Source: Botryosphaeria dothidea
Lineage: Eukaryota; Ascomycota; Dothideomycetes; Botryosphaeriales; Botryosphaeriaceae
DNA length: 64,000 nt
Assembly: GCA_011503125.2 (NCBI GenBank)
Contig: WWBZ02000062.1
Coordinates: 2,294,001-2,358,000, forward strand
Reading direction: 5' to 3'
The notes under the pieces were generated by a model, which did no database searches, was not told the origin of the DNA, and saw nothing but the letters and a program-made list of their open reading frames with translations. The position numbers were made by a program, and so were the translations under genes. Position 1 is the stretch's first letter. Every line of letters starts with the position of its first letter. This document shows positions 23,530-36,103 of the stretch, in pieces.

Positions 23530-24505
23530 GGCGAATACTTGACGAAATTGAGACTGACGACCAAGAAAAGTGAGCCGGGAAGACCGAGGCGAACGAGAGG
23601 CAAAGTGTGGCAATTGCAGGGAAAAGAGCACTGGTGAAGGTGGAGCGGATTGTCGTACAAGTTAGCGGCTCTTAGCTGTTCCTGCGTTTTGCCACAGGGG
23701 AAAGGTGAACGGGAAATGTGCCGTTGCACAATCCAGCGTTTCCACAAATGAAAGACGGGCTTAAAGAACAAGGTAGACCTGCTAGGCGGCTGAAGGAAAG
23801 TTTCAGTGTTCGCTCGATCAATAGAGCGGAGTCGACGGCTGCCTCATCGACCGGCCGCACGGCCCTCGGTGGTGGAGTTGCCGCTCTTATCGCTCCGGGT
23901 CTTAGAAATTGGACGCGTTCCCCTCACACGGTCGCACGTGCCCTGGCGTCAACGCCAAATTTTAATTAACACGGACGCCGGAACTACCCGCACATGATTG
24001 GCAGCCCGTGTGAACAGCCTGAAAGGCATCGCAGACTGTTTCATATTGCAGACGCAGCTGGGACGTTCAAGCACGCCTGTGCCCATCGCCAGGAAAGAAG
24101 CTACTTGCGAAATCTAGCATTGGGGCATGAGTCGCGTCCAGCACGCATTAATGCGTTGAAAATGGTCACAACATCTGCTGGTTCCGCTGCGGTTTAACGC
24201 GACTAAAGTCGTTGACAGTCTCGTCGAACAGAAGCCGAAAACGCTAGAGTTCCGCCCATCATGCATGTAGGGAGTATTCATACAGATCCGGCGCACTTTT
24301 CCATGCTGCCTTGAAGCCATATAGCGATCACTCTACGCGGGGAATTCATTCGATGCCAAAATGCAGAGAAGTTGGTGACCAGCGCATCTTGATCAAAGCT
24401 ACACATCACTCGTACAAGCGCCCATAGCCAGTATTTCCTGAGCCGATAAGTTGATATTTTCCCCGTCGCAAATACAGTAAATTACAATTGAGCAAGACCG
24501 CCTGT
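23530..24505. other. Intergenic; RAD16 promoter and uL5m 3' flank
   Basis: 976 bp between two minus-strand genes. It contains no supportable gene. The segment adjoining 23530 is the RAD16 upstream region. Confidence 0.5.
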
Positions 24506-25701
24506 CTAGTTCCTGAGCTTGCCGTAGAATGGAATGCCGAGAGAGTTGACCAGGAGACGTGCATCCCTGTCGGTGTCGGCCGTAGTCTTCACAATAATGT
24601 GGCAACCGGGAATCATCTTGGGAGGGTACCTGCAACGAAATCAGCATGAGTCGTCCCCGTCAATCTCATCCTACTTACATGTCATAATTGACTTCGATCT
24701 CCGGGTACATTGCCACAGCGTCGGGCGGCAAACCGAAAGCAATGTTACCGCTGCTGTCTCCCGAGCTGCCCTTGGCTCCCTTCCATTCTTTGATTCTCGG
24801 CAGGATCAAATCAATGGTCTTCGCCAGAAAGTCGTACATATCCTCTCCCGCGAGCTCAGCCTTGACCGCAACATACCTTCCTTCACGCAAACCCCATTGT
24901 GACACGCTCTGCCGAGCTTTATGTGTAGTGACGCGAACGTTTGTTATTGCCTGAACCACCATGCTAGCAACGTGGAGGTGTGCCGAATCATCAGCAGCCT
25001 TGGGAACCATAGAGTGAACAGTAATTCCCTCAAGCTTGGGGACGTTCTTGAACGTGATGGGCTTCCGCAGGAGACGTAGGGTATCTCCACCTCGCGGACC
25101 TCTAAGCGGTCGATTCTTGAAGTAGGGCGAGTCACCAATCCATTCTCGTAATCTTTGCGACTTTTCCGGCGCCTCGTATCCGGGAGGATGGTGGTGGTAA
25201 GAGAGGGTCATAAGATCGGGTTTGATGGTGCTTTCATATGTTTGCTCCAAGCGCGGGGAGATGAATGGACCGGGGATAAAGAGACGGGATGCGGGGTCAG
25301 ACTCTGGCGGGGGCTGGTGAGGATGCAGAGGACCGCGGTAGTATTTGGGCGAACGGAACTTATACCTATACATGCAATTGGTTAGAGAAAGTGGGCGTAG
25401 AGGGAGATGCTGCGCACGGCGACGAGCGCCACAGCAGCACCAATTGTGAGGCCTCTCACCTGCTAGAAGGCAAGAGTCTTTCTCTACGCCTGTGACGCTC
25501 TACAGGGTTCCAGTTCTTGATGACCTCTCCCTCGGGCGGCGGGGCGGAGAAGGACGACGAGTTCTCCAGGTCGGCGACGGGATCCGCGGCGGGCGAGGAC
25601 GAGGCATTGCGGCAACCGACGGGCCTGACGGCGCTCAAGCAGGGGCGCGCATCGCTCCGGAAGGCGCTGCCCAGGCGTGCGCCGAGCTCGCGGAGGGCCA
25701 T
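24506..25701 (-). CDS. MRPL7: Mitochondrial large-subunit ribosomal protein uL5m (MRPL7)
   Basis: Three exons, complement(24506..24629, 24679..25365, 25460..25701), 350 aa. Exon 1 encodes an Arg/Ala/Ser-rich N-terminus (MALRELGARLGSAFRSD...) fitting a mitochondrial presequence, then NWNPVERHRRRERLLP. Exon 2 includes RLREWIGDSPYFKNRPLRGP and KLEGITVHSMVPKA, and exon 3 ends YPPKMIPGCHIIVKTTADTD...GIPF, the C-terminal L5 signature. uL5m sits in the central protuberance of the mitoribosome. Intron acceptors restore the frame with single-base phases. It is head-to-head with the ubiquitin protease gene. Identification is secure. Confidence 0.94.
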
Positions 25702-26092
25702 GATGGAGGTGATGCTGGCGTGACAAGCAGTGATGTCGATGGTGGACACGCGAATCCAAAAAGTCGACAGCCGCGCACGGACACAGTGCCATGAAAGCGC
25801 TCCACGGCGGCGCCCTGATCCCTGGTCGGCTCCAGCTAGACCAACGATCATTACCACCGCAACAGACAGCCACACCCACACGTTCAAGCACGCTCGAGCT
25901 CTCCTTTTCGCTACGCTGCTACGCTCAGCCGCAACCGACATCCTACGCACTCGCCTCGCCCCGCGCCGCAAACACCACACTGCGCGCAAACAACAAACTG
26001 CGCCTCGCCAACTGCGCCCGGCCGCCGCCCTACCCCACACTGTTTGAGCCAAGCCCACCAACACCAACCTTCGCGGCCACCTTGCTTCATGG
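25702..26092. promoter_or_regulatory. Bidirectional promoter uL5m/ubiquitin protease
   Basis: 391 bp between two outward-facing ATGs; C/A-rich toward the plus-strand gene. No motif asserted. Confidence 0.5.
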
Positions 26093-28867
26093 ATGTCTGC
26101 GAAGTACGGCGGAGAGATCATGGAGGGGATGTCGCGATTCTTGAGCAGGCGCGGCAAGCGCTCCGCCGGTGAGAAGCGCAAGAGTCTCAATAACATCGAG
26201 GAGGTCAGTGGGGTGCTGTCGCCGTCAGCCTCGCCGCGGGGTCATGGCCGCATGCTTCGCAGGGTCTCGACCTTCATCTTCAACGGCGCATCCGATGAAC
26301 ATGACGAGACACCACCAAGCAAACGGTGCTCTGCCTCGACGGTCTACGGCTTACTACCCAAGTCCGCCCGCGATGTCCGTTACGCTGACGCCCAACAGCA
26401 ACCTTCACCACAAGTCCCGTCGGACCTATACAACATCTTCCACGCCGAGGATGATAAGAAGCAGGATAAAGATAAGGAAGAAGAGAAGAAGAAGGTCTGG
26501 ATTCTCGCCAGCTACATGCGCCCCCGGTGCTAATACTTGCGCAGGTCAAGGCTCTATCTCAGCGCCTTGCTGCCTACGGAATCAACACGCTCAAAGAGCC
26601 GCAAATCACATATGCACTGCGGTCTAGGATAACGAATGGGGACTTGAAAGAGGCACTAGAGTTGCTGGTTATTTTTGAGGATTCGGTTGACGGGATTCTG
26701 AGAGAATACAACCCCAATACGAAGTTGTTGGGTGCGGAGAACAGATGCGCCGTCACTTGCTATCTGGACTCATTGCTCTTTGCAATGTTTGCAAGACTTG
26801 ACTGTTTCGAGGCTATGCTGTTCGACACGTTTGCCGACACGCCTCGGAGACGGCTGGCAACCATCTTGCGACTTTGGGTCAACTTGCTGCGAGCTGGCAA
26901 GCTAATCACTGTTGATATTGTAGGTGGAGGCGGAGCTGAGCTGTCTGCCAGACACATTGCTAACGGCATGTCATGCAGACGAAGCACCTTCAGGAAGCAC
27001 TCGCCCAATGTGGTTGGGAAGAGGCCGCTCAATTATGCCAGCAGGATGCCTCGGAAGCTTTCACATTCATTACCGGACAACTGGAACTGCCCCTTCTCAC
27101 GCTAAAAATGGACATCTACCACACCGGAAAGGAGGACATCGCCGATGATCACAGATTTGTCAATGAGCGCCTACTTGAGGTTGCCATTCCGGAAGATAAT
27201 CCCCATAGCGATGAACCAATTAAGCTCGAAGAATGCTTGGAAATCTACTTCAATAACCGTATTGAAGTAAGACGTCATCTAGAGAGGAGGAACACATTGC
27301 AATCAGTCCAGGAGAATGAGGCCGGTCAGGGAAGCTCAGAAAAATCGAATGTAGTCCATGTGGAAACGGTGGAAGTGGCATCCGGATCGGATTCGCCGGC
27401 CGCACCGACTTACAGTAGTGCCTCCAGTATCCCCAAATCTCCGGACAAACCTATTAACACGCGGCACCGAACAGAAAGCATCTTCAGCGAACGGCACACT
27501 GAAGGAGAGCCATTGGACAGAAAGACTCCTGATGGGCCAGGACGGCCTCGAGCTGCCTCGCTGGCCAAGAAGGAGATCACAATGCCCGCGTGGCAATTCT
27601 TCAGTTTGATACGTAAGTTCCGGGTTGCTACTTGGCTTGATTGATGTGGACTGACATGTTCACAGCCTGGTACACCGACAATGCGCCTGCCAATGATGCA
27701 CAGGTAGCTGCGCATTTCGCTGCAAAACGCCCAATCCTGGGCATCTGCTTGAAGAGATATTCAATGCTACCGAACGGTCAGCCAATACGACGGGGCACGT
27801 TTATTGACATCCCATTGGAGATTGCCCTGCCTCACTTCATATCGGATGACCGGATGAAGGAGGAGGGTCCCCTATTTGGAAACTTCCAACTTGTTCTGCA
27901 ATCAGTCGTGTGCCACCGCGGGGCGTCCGTGGACTCCGGACACTACATATCGCTTGTTCGCGGCCAAACCCCGACCGCCGCCGGCTCGAGGGATGGACCG
28001 GAGAAGTACCGGCCTGACAACGACGATGAGCATACGCCGTGGATGCGGTTTGACGATTTGGCGAGAGAGCGCGTAACTCATGTCGACATTAATCAAGCTT
28101 TGAAAGAAGAGACCCCGTACCTCCTCTTCTACCAAGTCTGCCCCATTGACGAAGAACTCGCCCGCGGCGATCCACCCAGCTACGAAGAAGCCAACTCAGA
28201 AGCCACCACAGCTGACGATACGCTCCTTGCCGAGAAGGGAGAGCTCGCCATTGACACGTCCGACTGGGAGCCCAGCCGCCCGAGCCTCGAGCTCGCCGAA
28301 AACCAAGTCCTGTCCACCAGCCAGGAGATTCCTGGGTCCAACGACTCGGCGCGCGGCCGCTCCAGCTTCAACAGCACTCGCCGCAACAGCATCGCCTTCG
28401 ACGAGAACAGCCTCGCCTCGCGCAACCCCACGGGGCCCTCCACGCCCGCCGATGAATCCAAAACGAGTTTCTTATCCTCGCGCCGCGGCTCCAAGGCCAA
28501 CAAGAAGAGCGGCAGCAAAAGCCGCCCGACCAGCCAGTCTGGCGAGGGCCGCCTCAGCATCACCATGAGCCGCCTCACGGGGCGCAAGAGCCGCGACAAG
28601 CTCAGCGAGACGCTGCCCCTCGGCGGCAGCGACGCCGGCACCGGCGAGGATGAAGGCGACCCCGCCAACCCTCTCGTCCTCGTCGAGGCCCCGACGAATA
28701 CCGGTGCACCCCAGAAGAGCGCGACGGTGGGCTTCGGCCGCAGCAAGAAGGACAAGAAGATCAGGCGCAGCAGCAGCGTGCCGCTGGCGGACGAGCTGGC
28801 GAAGACTGGTGAGGCCAAGGGGAAGGCGAAGAAGAAACCACCGGAGCGGGAGTGCGCTGTCATGTAA
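26093..28867 (+). CDS. USP-family ubiquitin carboxyl-terminal hydrolase with a C-terminal CaaX box
   Basis: Four exons, join(26093..26494, 26545..26919, 26979..27612, 27666..28867), 870 aa, introns 50-59 nt. The Cys box reads ENRCAVTCYLDSLLF with the presumed nucleophile Cys206; it lacks the usual Gly-Asn of GNTCY. A QQDASEAF motif (as in QQDAxEF) follows in exon 3. The His box is SVDSGHYISLVRG with His563, followed by WMRFDD. So the catalytic set is present although the Cys box diverges. Residues ~300-440 and the last ~200 are Ser-rich and probably disordered. The protein ends KKKPPERECAVM: Cys-Ala-Val-Met is a textbook CaaX box after a polybasic stretch, predicting prenylation and membrane attachment. 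Among known USPs, human USP32 also ends in a CaaX motif. The substrate is unknown. The initiator at 26093 is the first ATG of the frame; ATGs at codons 10 and 13 are alternatives. Confidence 0.9.
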
Positions 28868-29822
28868 TGAACGTGTCTCCCTGGTATTCGTTCTTTTTGG
28901 GCGGGTTGCTACTGGTGCTTCTACTTCTGCTTCTACTTGATGCACTTCTTTCCCCGGCGCTGGCGTCCGTTGCACTTTCTTCTGCTATATATCTTCTGTG
29001 CACATTTTTATTTTTGCAAACGGGTGATGGAAGGAGAAAGAGCTGAGCGAGTGCGTGATTGGACGGCTGCTTCTGCTGCTTACTGCATATGCGCCAAGGA
29101 CCATATGATGTGGAAGGACGTGGGAGGCGTTGTTGCTGTTGCTTCTTCCTGTACGATTATTACTGAGTTTTAATGCCTTTTGCTTTCTTGGCATCCTTTT
29201 GAGCATACCCCACGTAAATCCTATACAGAGTTGCGAGAAAGAGACGTACATACATGAGTGGAGTTTGATGAGCAATATGCTTATGGGTTGCAATGTCATG
29301 TCGATAGACAGGAATACAAAAGCAGTTTTTGTGACGTGCTCACCGCTGGGGAAAAGATCTGCTAATTGTGGTTAACTGGAAATTGGTCTCTCTCAGAGAT
29401 GCATATCACATGGTTGATTAGGAGAACAGGGTGAGGGAATCACTTCCTATTGTAGCTCGTCTACCAGTCTTGAGTCAAAAAGCGTGGGCTACGCGCTCAA
29501 AAATTATGTCTGACTTCCCAAGAGAGATGTTCTCACTCAAAGAACCTTTGAACCTCAGAGTAACAGCAAAGCCAAATGCATAAAAGAAAGTGCACCCATC
29601 CCTCCGATGACCTGAGAAAGAAAATGGAACTTTTACCCCTTCGTCGTAACCGTTGTAAACCCAAGTGAAGTAACGGATAACTCCCATCAAGAAAAGCTAG
29701 CAAAGTAGAGTCAAACGTCGATAAGCCGCATTTCAGAGAAGTACGGAAGCGGTGCTCATCCTCATCCCGGCGCAATAATTCATTGAGCCGAGGAGATTTG
29801 TCCAAGACGATTGACTTTGCGT
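28868..29822. other. Intergenic, convergent 3' flanks, nothing recognised
   Basis: 955 bp between the end of the ubiquitin protease gene and cysteine-rich gene 1. A/T-rich in its right half; no gene supported. Confidence 0.5.
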
Positions 29823-30379
29823 TCACTTGCTGTCTTCGTCGCTTGTGGGGCATCCGCACGTGCAATAGCACTGTCCTGGCTTCGCCTTACCCGCCTTCGG
29901 GCCGCCGATGTAAAGACCTCCGTTCCAGGCAAGGCAGCGTGAGCCATCGCAAGCTTCCTGGTCCCGAAAGTGGTCGCGGCAGAAAGCGACGCACTGCTTC
30001 TTTCCCTCACCCTGCGATCTTTGTTAAAAACCTCATTGAAGTTCTAATGGTGAAGTGAGGATGAGGTGAGGTAGCTTACATTCTCTTCAGTACCAGACTG
30101 CCAGTCGCACTGAGAGGGGACGACGCCAGCTATAGCGCTATGCTCGCCGGTTTTCATCTTCTTCAGTCCGGAATCCTTAGAGGGCGCATAGTTGACGCTC
30201 GAGAGGAGGTTCTTGCCGGTTCCGTCGGGCAGCTCAGAATGAATTGTACGCTTGTGACCAAATGTTTCGGCGGACCTGTGGTCATTAATGTCGTCGCAAA
30301 AGTCTGCGCGGACGGAGGTGGTCATGGTGAAAGCCACCATGGCAACCAGAGGAAGGAAGAAGCCTTGAGTGAAGCGCAT
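29823..30379 (-). CDS. Small cysteine-rich secreted protein, family member 1
   Basis: Two exons, complement(29823..30011, 30080..30379), 162 aa, 68-nt phase-0 intron. A signal peptide (MRFTQGFFLPLVAMVAFTM..., cleavage near SVRA-DF) leads to a mature chain with ten cysteines. Exon 1 ends shortly after a Cys-Asp-Trp triplet; exon 2 has C-x3-C-x9-C-x4-C-x21-C-x-C-x-C-x-C, closing with GQCYCTCGC. The same plan (signal peptide, CDW, phase-0 intron, CVxxC, final CxCxC) recurs at 37452, 38936 and 60226, so this is a dispersed paralogous family. Small, cysteine-rich, secreted and taxonomically restricted proteins are typical candidates for fungal effectors or antimicrobial proteins, but nothing here shows which. 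No known family was recognised. Confidence 0.86.
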
Positions 30380-31118
30380 TTTGTCGATAATACTAGAAAG
30401 GAGTGCTGGTAAGTCATTGAGAGATAAGATCTTGGACGCCGTGCTTACTCGTTGAGAAAATTAGGCAATGAAGGTTTAAAGAGTGTGAGGAGGTGGGCTG
30501 AGATGGAGAGAGTGGCTTGGATTGACTTTGCAGTGGAGGATCAAGGAAGGTGTGTCAACGACGAAAGAGTGGAAGCCGATGTTCGGAAGAAAAGAGTGTT
30601 GGATTGAGGAAGAGGCTTCGAAGAGCCGGTAGGCTTTTAAGCACGAGAAGAAGCAACAGGCAGGTGCCTCGCTTCATGCAGGGTCCAATCGCTCTTGCCT
30701 TTTGGAGGAGGCGGGCGTGAAAGCAGACCTCCATTTCATTGCCTATGACGCAATAAATGTGAATGCTTACCGACTTGGTCGGCGAGGAAGCTGGAATTCT
30801 GACTGCCTGACGTGGCCAGGCATCCATTTCCACTTCGACACTGCACGTGAGATGTAGTCTAGACATTCACAACAGGAGTTGAAGCAATCATTCAGGTAAC
30901 TGCTTCGGCTTGGCATGCTCACGGACGCTCGGTTATGCCATACATCTGGAGTAGACCTTGGAGACTTGGTTCCATCATGTCGATGATACAACCAGGAATT
31001 CTGTTGGTGCAACTATTCGAGCTCATGCATTGTTCAAGTGCAAGGCATGCGGAGTAGTGAGGAAAGATTCAGTAGCTTTCTGTTTGTCCTCAAGTCGAGG
31101 TGACATTCAAGATTCGAT
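30380..31118. promoter_or_regulatory. Upstream region of cysteine-rich gene 1 and 3' flank of the GH71 gene
   Basis: 739 bp between two minus-strand genes. No TATA box was found at a usual distance from the ATG at 30379. Confidence 0.4.
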
Positions 31119-32667
31119 TCAAGAGATGTGTACCACATGATAGTTATAGTTGTACGTTTTGCCCTCACCCGCCTCTGAAGTGACATTGATAGGGCTGTCA
31201 CCGGCGCCCATTGAAATGTGGCCATCCTTGATGAGCTCAACCCTCTGTGGACCTGTCTTCACTCCCTTCACGCTATGAGCGTTCAGGCCTGGCTGTCCAG
31301 GTATGGACGCAAGTAGCTCACCACCACTCCATACATTGATGCCGACGCCCTGTGTATCCGCGGGAAGTAGGATAGCAAAGTTGATGGCGTCCTCCGCGTT
31401 CTCGCAGCCACTTGGTTTGCCCATGCAATCACCTGGACAATGCGTGTCCGCCAGACGATCACGGTACCAGAACACGCCTGCAAAGCCGCCAAATGGTAAA
31501 ATCTGAGATGGGTGTGTTGCACCGGCCTTGTATGCGGCAATGAAAGGAGCGATGACATGGAGCCAGGCTTTGTGGTCGTAGCCGTTGGTATAGAGGCCGA
31601 TGTCCGGGCAACTGGCGATGCCCTCGGGCCAAACGTTGCCGACGTAATGACTCTCGCCCGCATCATTCCAGGAGATTATCTGCACAAAGTCCGGAGATAG
31701 TGCAAGCACCTGAGCCATCCTCTGGGCGAGATTAAGTTCGCCACGGCGGTACCAGTTGCCACTACCGTCGATGCGCTTGAACTGGAGCGAGGACATGGGC
31801 ATCATGTACACCTTGCCAGCATTATGGGCGCAGTTCATTCCAACCTCATCTACAGCAGAGCTCACATCACTAATGCCGTCATCTTCGAAGGGCCATGCCG
31901 TCTCCCAGCTGAAAACGCCATCGACAACAGCGTAGCGGTTGAAGAAGGCATCATCGTAGGCGGCGCCACCGTGGTCGTCAAAATCGGGTACAAAGAATGG
32001 GATGATGCCATAACGATCCTGAAGTTGGGCGCGGAATTTTAATGTCCAGCCCTCGTTGGGGTGGGGCAGGTCGAAACTTTTGCGGCCTCCTTGGAAAGTG
32101 CTGACGAAAGGGAGTCCTTGGTAGCGATAGTAGGCCGGATGGGCTTGGTGATGGACGAAAAGCGGCAGAAAGTCGATGGGGTCAGCCAGCACGTCCATGT
32201 CGAAGGAGAAGAAGAGCTTGAAGTCGGCGGCCTCGGCGGCGGAGAAGACCCATGAGAGGGCGGTCAATGACCAGTCGTCTTTCACGTTCTGCACGTTCAG
32301 CACGAAGGCATCAAAGCCGACAGACTTTGCCTCTCTCACGTCGGTGTGGGCCTGTTCAATGCTGCCCATGCTGCCCACCTGAGCGGACGGTTAGCAAGGT
32401 GTTTGTGGGACGAGTGCTGCGGCCAGTTCATACCATGTAGTGGCAGAAGATGCCTTTGCGGCGGCGATGGTGGTCATGATGGCAGTGGTCCAGCCGGGGC
32501 CGTCTATCGTGGAACTGCTGATGGTGCGGGTGCGACTCGAAGGGCGGTGGTGGAGGCTGCTGCTGTGCGTGGGAGTCGTCAGGGCGGGCGTCGCGGAGAC
32601 CGACGTCCTCCAGCACGCCCTGGACCTCGCGCTTGCTTTTCTTCCAGAAACTCTCCAGACGATCCAT
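31119..32667 (-). CDS. Glycoside hydrolase family 71 alpha-1,3-glucanase (mutanase-like)
   Basis: Two exons, complement(31119..32378, 32434..32667), 497 aa; the 55-nt intron (GTATGA...CTCAG) joins ...GIFCHYM to VGSMGSIEQAHTDVREAK, the conserved start of the GH71 barrel (HYMVG...). Later GH71-like segments include GFDAFVLNVQ, KLFFSFDMD, FFVPDFDD, VFSWETAWP and QIISWNDAGESHYVG. The family hydrolyses cell-wall alpha-1,3-glucan. There is no signal peptide: the N-terminus is a charged helix (MDRLESFWKKSKREVQG) followed by a Pro/Gln and His-rich linker, so the enzyme may be cytosolic, as with the intracellular Agn2 of fission yeast, or use another start. It is divergent from GPI7, itself a cell-surface gene. 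Confidence 0.9.
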
Positions 32668-32958
32668 TGTCGGCAGTGGCCATGGCGAATGGCGGTGTTC
32701 TGGTATTTATTCTGGAGCCATGTCGTGTCGAAGACGCTCGTACTTCCGACGATCCGACTGGGCACGGCGCGGGCTCCCGCGCTGGTGGAGGCCCGAGATG
32801 CAGGTGGCCCCTGCTGCTGCCGCCGCCGCTGACTTCGCGCCGCCGACGCGCACCGAACACCTTGCTCGTCGTCGCATCCGCCAAATGCTTCCCCACGCAT
32901 TCCCAATTCAGCCCGCACGCATGGATTGATCGCGAACCCCAGCTCTACCCGCCCCGAT
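32668..32958. promoter_or_regulatory. Bidirectional promoter GH71/GPI7
   Basis: 291 bp separate the two outward-facing start codons. No motif asserted. Confidence 0.5.
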
Positions 32959-35900
32959 ATGCCCGCCCCATCCTCGCTGCAGCACGCGCTGCTCACCGTC
33001 GCCAATGTCTTGATCCCTGTTGCTGTGCTCACCTTTGCCGTCGGCTTCTTCCCCTACAAGCCCTTTCTTCCCGGCCTAGCCCAATATGGCCCCTCTGTCG
33101 ATGGGAACTCGCCCGAGGCGCCATTCGACAAGGTCGTGTTCATGGTCGTTGATGCGCTCAGAAGGTTCACCACCTGTGTCCAGTATTCCGCGAAGCTCCA
33201 CTAACCGGCCCAGTGATTTCGTCTTCTCCAACACGTCTGGCTTCAAGTATACTCAAGGGTAAGCCGCGCTGCTTCTTTGATCCATTCGTAAGCTGACCAG
33301 CCTCTCGCAGTCTGATTTCATCCGGTGCTGCCCTGCCGTTTACTGCTCATGCTACCTCGCCGACCATTACCATGCCCCGTGTGAAGGCAATTACCACCGG
33401 CTCCATTCCTTCGTTTCTTGATGTCATTCTCAACTTTGCCGAATCCGACATCACGTCCACCCTAGCATACCAAGACACATGGCTGGCGCAATTGAAGGCG
33501 AAGGAGGGAGGGAAGCTTGTCATGTACGGCGACGATACTTGGCTGAAGCTGTTCCCGGAGACCTTCGAGCGCGCCGACGGCACCTCGAGCTTCTTCGTTT
33601 CGGTTAGTTGGCCAAGCCAATCCATGTACATAAAATCCAATGGAGCTGAGACTTTTGCCCCGCCAGGATTTCACCGAAGTGGACAACAATGTGACTAGGC
33701 ATGTCCCGAATGAGCTGCGCAACAGTGATTGGAACGCCATGATCATGCATTACCTTGGCCTTGACCACATTGGCCACAAGGCCGGTCCCTTGAGGTAAGT
33801 CTTCGCAGTTGTTCCTACCACTAGTGCTAACTTCAGCATTAGCCCGAACATGATACCCAAGCAAATCGAAATGGACGAAATAGTCAAGCAGATATACGAG
33901 GCCATTGAGACCCAGCCTCATCTCCGGTCTACCTTATTCATCCTTTGCGGTGATCATGGTATGAATGACGGTGGTAACCATGGCGGCTCCGCCCCTGGAG
34001 AGACGTCTCCTGCCTTGGTCTTCATGTCTCCCAAGTTGAAGAAGATATCCAAGGGTCTGCCATGCCCTACGTTGCCTAGCCAGGAGTTTGACTATTACAC
34101 CAAGGTCGAGCAGTCTGATATTGCGCCTACTCTTGCCGGTCTCTTGGGTTTCCCGGTGCCGTTGAACAACCTAGGTGTCTTCATTCCGGATTTCCTCCCT
34201 CTTTGGTCAAATGGTATGGCACCAATCATGCATTCCAGCTCTATAGTCCGATGGCGTACTAATCATAGACCAGTCAATGATCGTGCTCAATTGGTCCTCA
34301 GAAATGCACATCAAATCTTGGAAATTGTCACAGCTACATTCCCTAGTGCTTCCTTCCATGATCTATCCTTCCTTTCAAAATGTGACTCACCCAGCTCCAC
34401 GAGTGATGAGCTTGTCTGCAAGTGGCTTAAGGTAATGCGTTACATCGAAGAAGAGCGTGGCAAGGCTCCCAAAGCAGAAGATATCATTAATTCTACACTG
34501 GCGGTAAGTGACCCAGAATTGACCTCTCAAGATATCACCTAACCTGTACCCAGTTTTGCCAGGCCGCTCAGGAAGCTCTGAGCAGCACAGCCAGCAATTA
34601 CGACGTCACCCTCCTTATTGTTGGTGCCATGCTTGCAACCGCGAGCACGGCTATCGCCATCTCCGTTATTGCTCCGAGCTTCTTCCCAGTCACAGCCACC
34701 GGCATCTTTTCCGCCATTGTCACCGTACTTTACGGCATCATGATGTTTGCGAGCAGTTATGTCGAAGAGGAGCAACACTTCTGGTATTGGTCAACATCAG
34801 CTTGGTTCGCCCTTCTCTTCGTCCTCAAGGCCAGGAAGACCAACGTCCCGCGTGTGATACCCCCCATCGCCGCATTGTTACTATGCCATCGCGTTACGCG
34901 TCGGTGGAACCAGACGGGCCAAAAGTTTGCCGGCGCGCCGGACATTGTGCACAGCGTGGCAATGACACACCCGGTGGTGCTCTGGTCGCTAGTCAGTATC
35001 ACTTACCTGCATCTCACAATGCGGATCAAAACCCACTTGACCCGTCGCTTCGCAACCACCAGCCAGGGAAGACAACTCCAGACATTCGCAGTAGGAAACG
35101 CATTCCTGCTGTGCAGTGTAGCCTTCCTTTTCAAGCTGAGCTTTACTGCGAGAGATGCACCGGAGCTCGTGCGTGGTGCAAGTCCAGCCGCTATGGCATT
35201 CCTAGAGGGACTAAACTTGGTCAAACTGACCCGCTGTGTCTTCATCGGCTCGGCCGTCGGTGTTGGATGGGTGGTTCTTCGGGAAAGTGCTGAAGGAAAG
35301 GGAAGATCCGGAGGTAAGTCGCACCACCGGAGCATCCAGCGTCACGAGAGAGGAGACTAACCCGACAAACAGGTCTCATCGTCGACGCCCTGCACGACTT
35401 CCTCGCTCTCGTCCTGCTCACGCAGACGCGCGCCTCCAATATCCCGCTCTTTCTCCTCTTCCGCGTGCAGCAGCACTTCCTCGCCCAGCTCAATCCGACG
35501 CCGGCGCAACACACGCTGACGGCGCTGCTGCTCGCGCACTCGTCCTTTTTCGCCCTCGGCAACTCCAACGCCATCTCTAGCATCGACCTGTCCAATGCGT
35601 ACAACGGCATCGGCGGCTACAACATCGTCGCCGTCGGCGTCCTGCTGTTCGTCTCCAACTGGGCGGGACCCATCTACTGGACGTCCGCCTCCGTCCTCGG
35701 CCTCCTCGACGCCACCCGCTGGAGCCGCGGATCGCAAGCGCTGCGCCGCGTCATGCAAGAGAAGGAGCGCCAGAAGTGGGCCGAGGTCAAGCGTAGCCCG
35801 GAGACGGGTAAAGTGGCGGTGGCGACGGAGCCGGGGACTTTGCCCAGGTTGAAGGGGATGATGAATCAGGTGGCGGATATTGAGGATGTTGAGGGGATGT

Positions 35901-36103
35901 GGTTCAGGCATTTTGCGAGGCTGACGGTGTGGATGGGAGCGGCGGTGCTGAGTGTCATGGTTGCATGTGCGGTGTTGAGGACGCATTTGTTTATTTGGAC
36001 GGTCTTTAGTCCGAAGTATTTGTATGCTATGGCATGGGCTGTGGGGTTCCATCTAGTGGTCTCGGGGCTGTTTGGCTGGGCGATTTGGAAGGTGGGGGTG
36101 TGA
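32959..36103 (+). CDS. LAS21: GPI ethanolamine phosphate transferase 2 (Gpi7/Las21)
   Basis: Eight exons, join(32959..33164, 33214..33258, 33311..33602, 33667..33794, 33843..34213, 34274..34503, 34554..35313, 35373..36103), 920 aa; all introns are 48-64 nt with matching phases. A first membrane helix (residues ~10-31) is followed by a lumenal alkaline-phosphatase-type domain: VVFMVVDALRSDF (metal-binding Asp65), SPTITMPRVKAITTG with the likely Thr nucleophile, HYLGLDHIGHKAGP and FILCGDHGMNDGGNHGG with further metal ligands. About ten hydrophobic segments fill the C-terminal half. The enzyme adds ethanolamine phosphate to the second mannose of GPI anchors in the ER, needed for GPI-protein maturation and wall integrity. 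The start was set at the first ATG of the frame. Confidence 0.95.
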
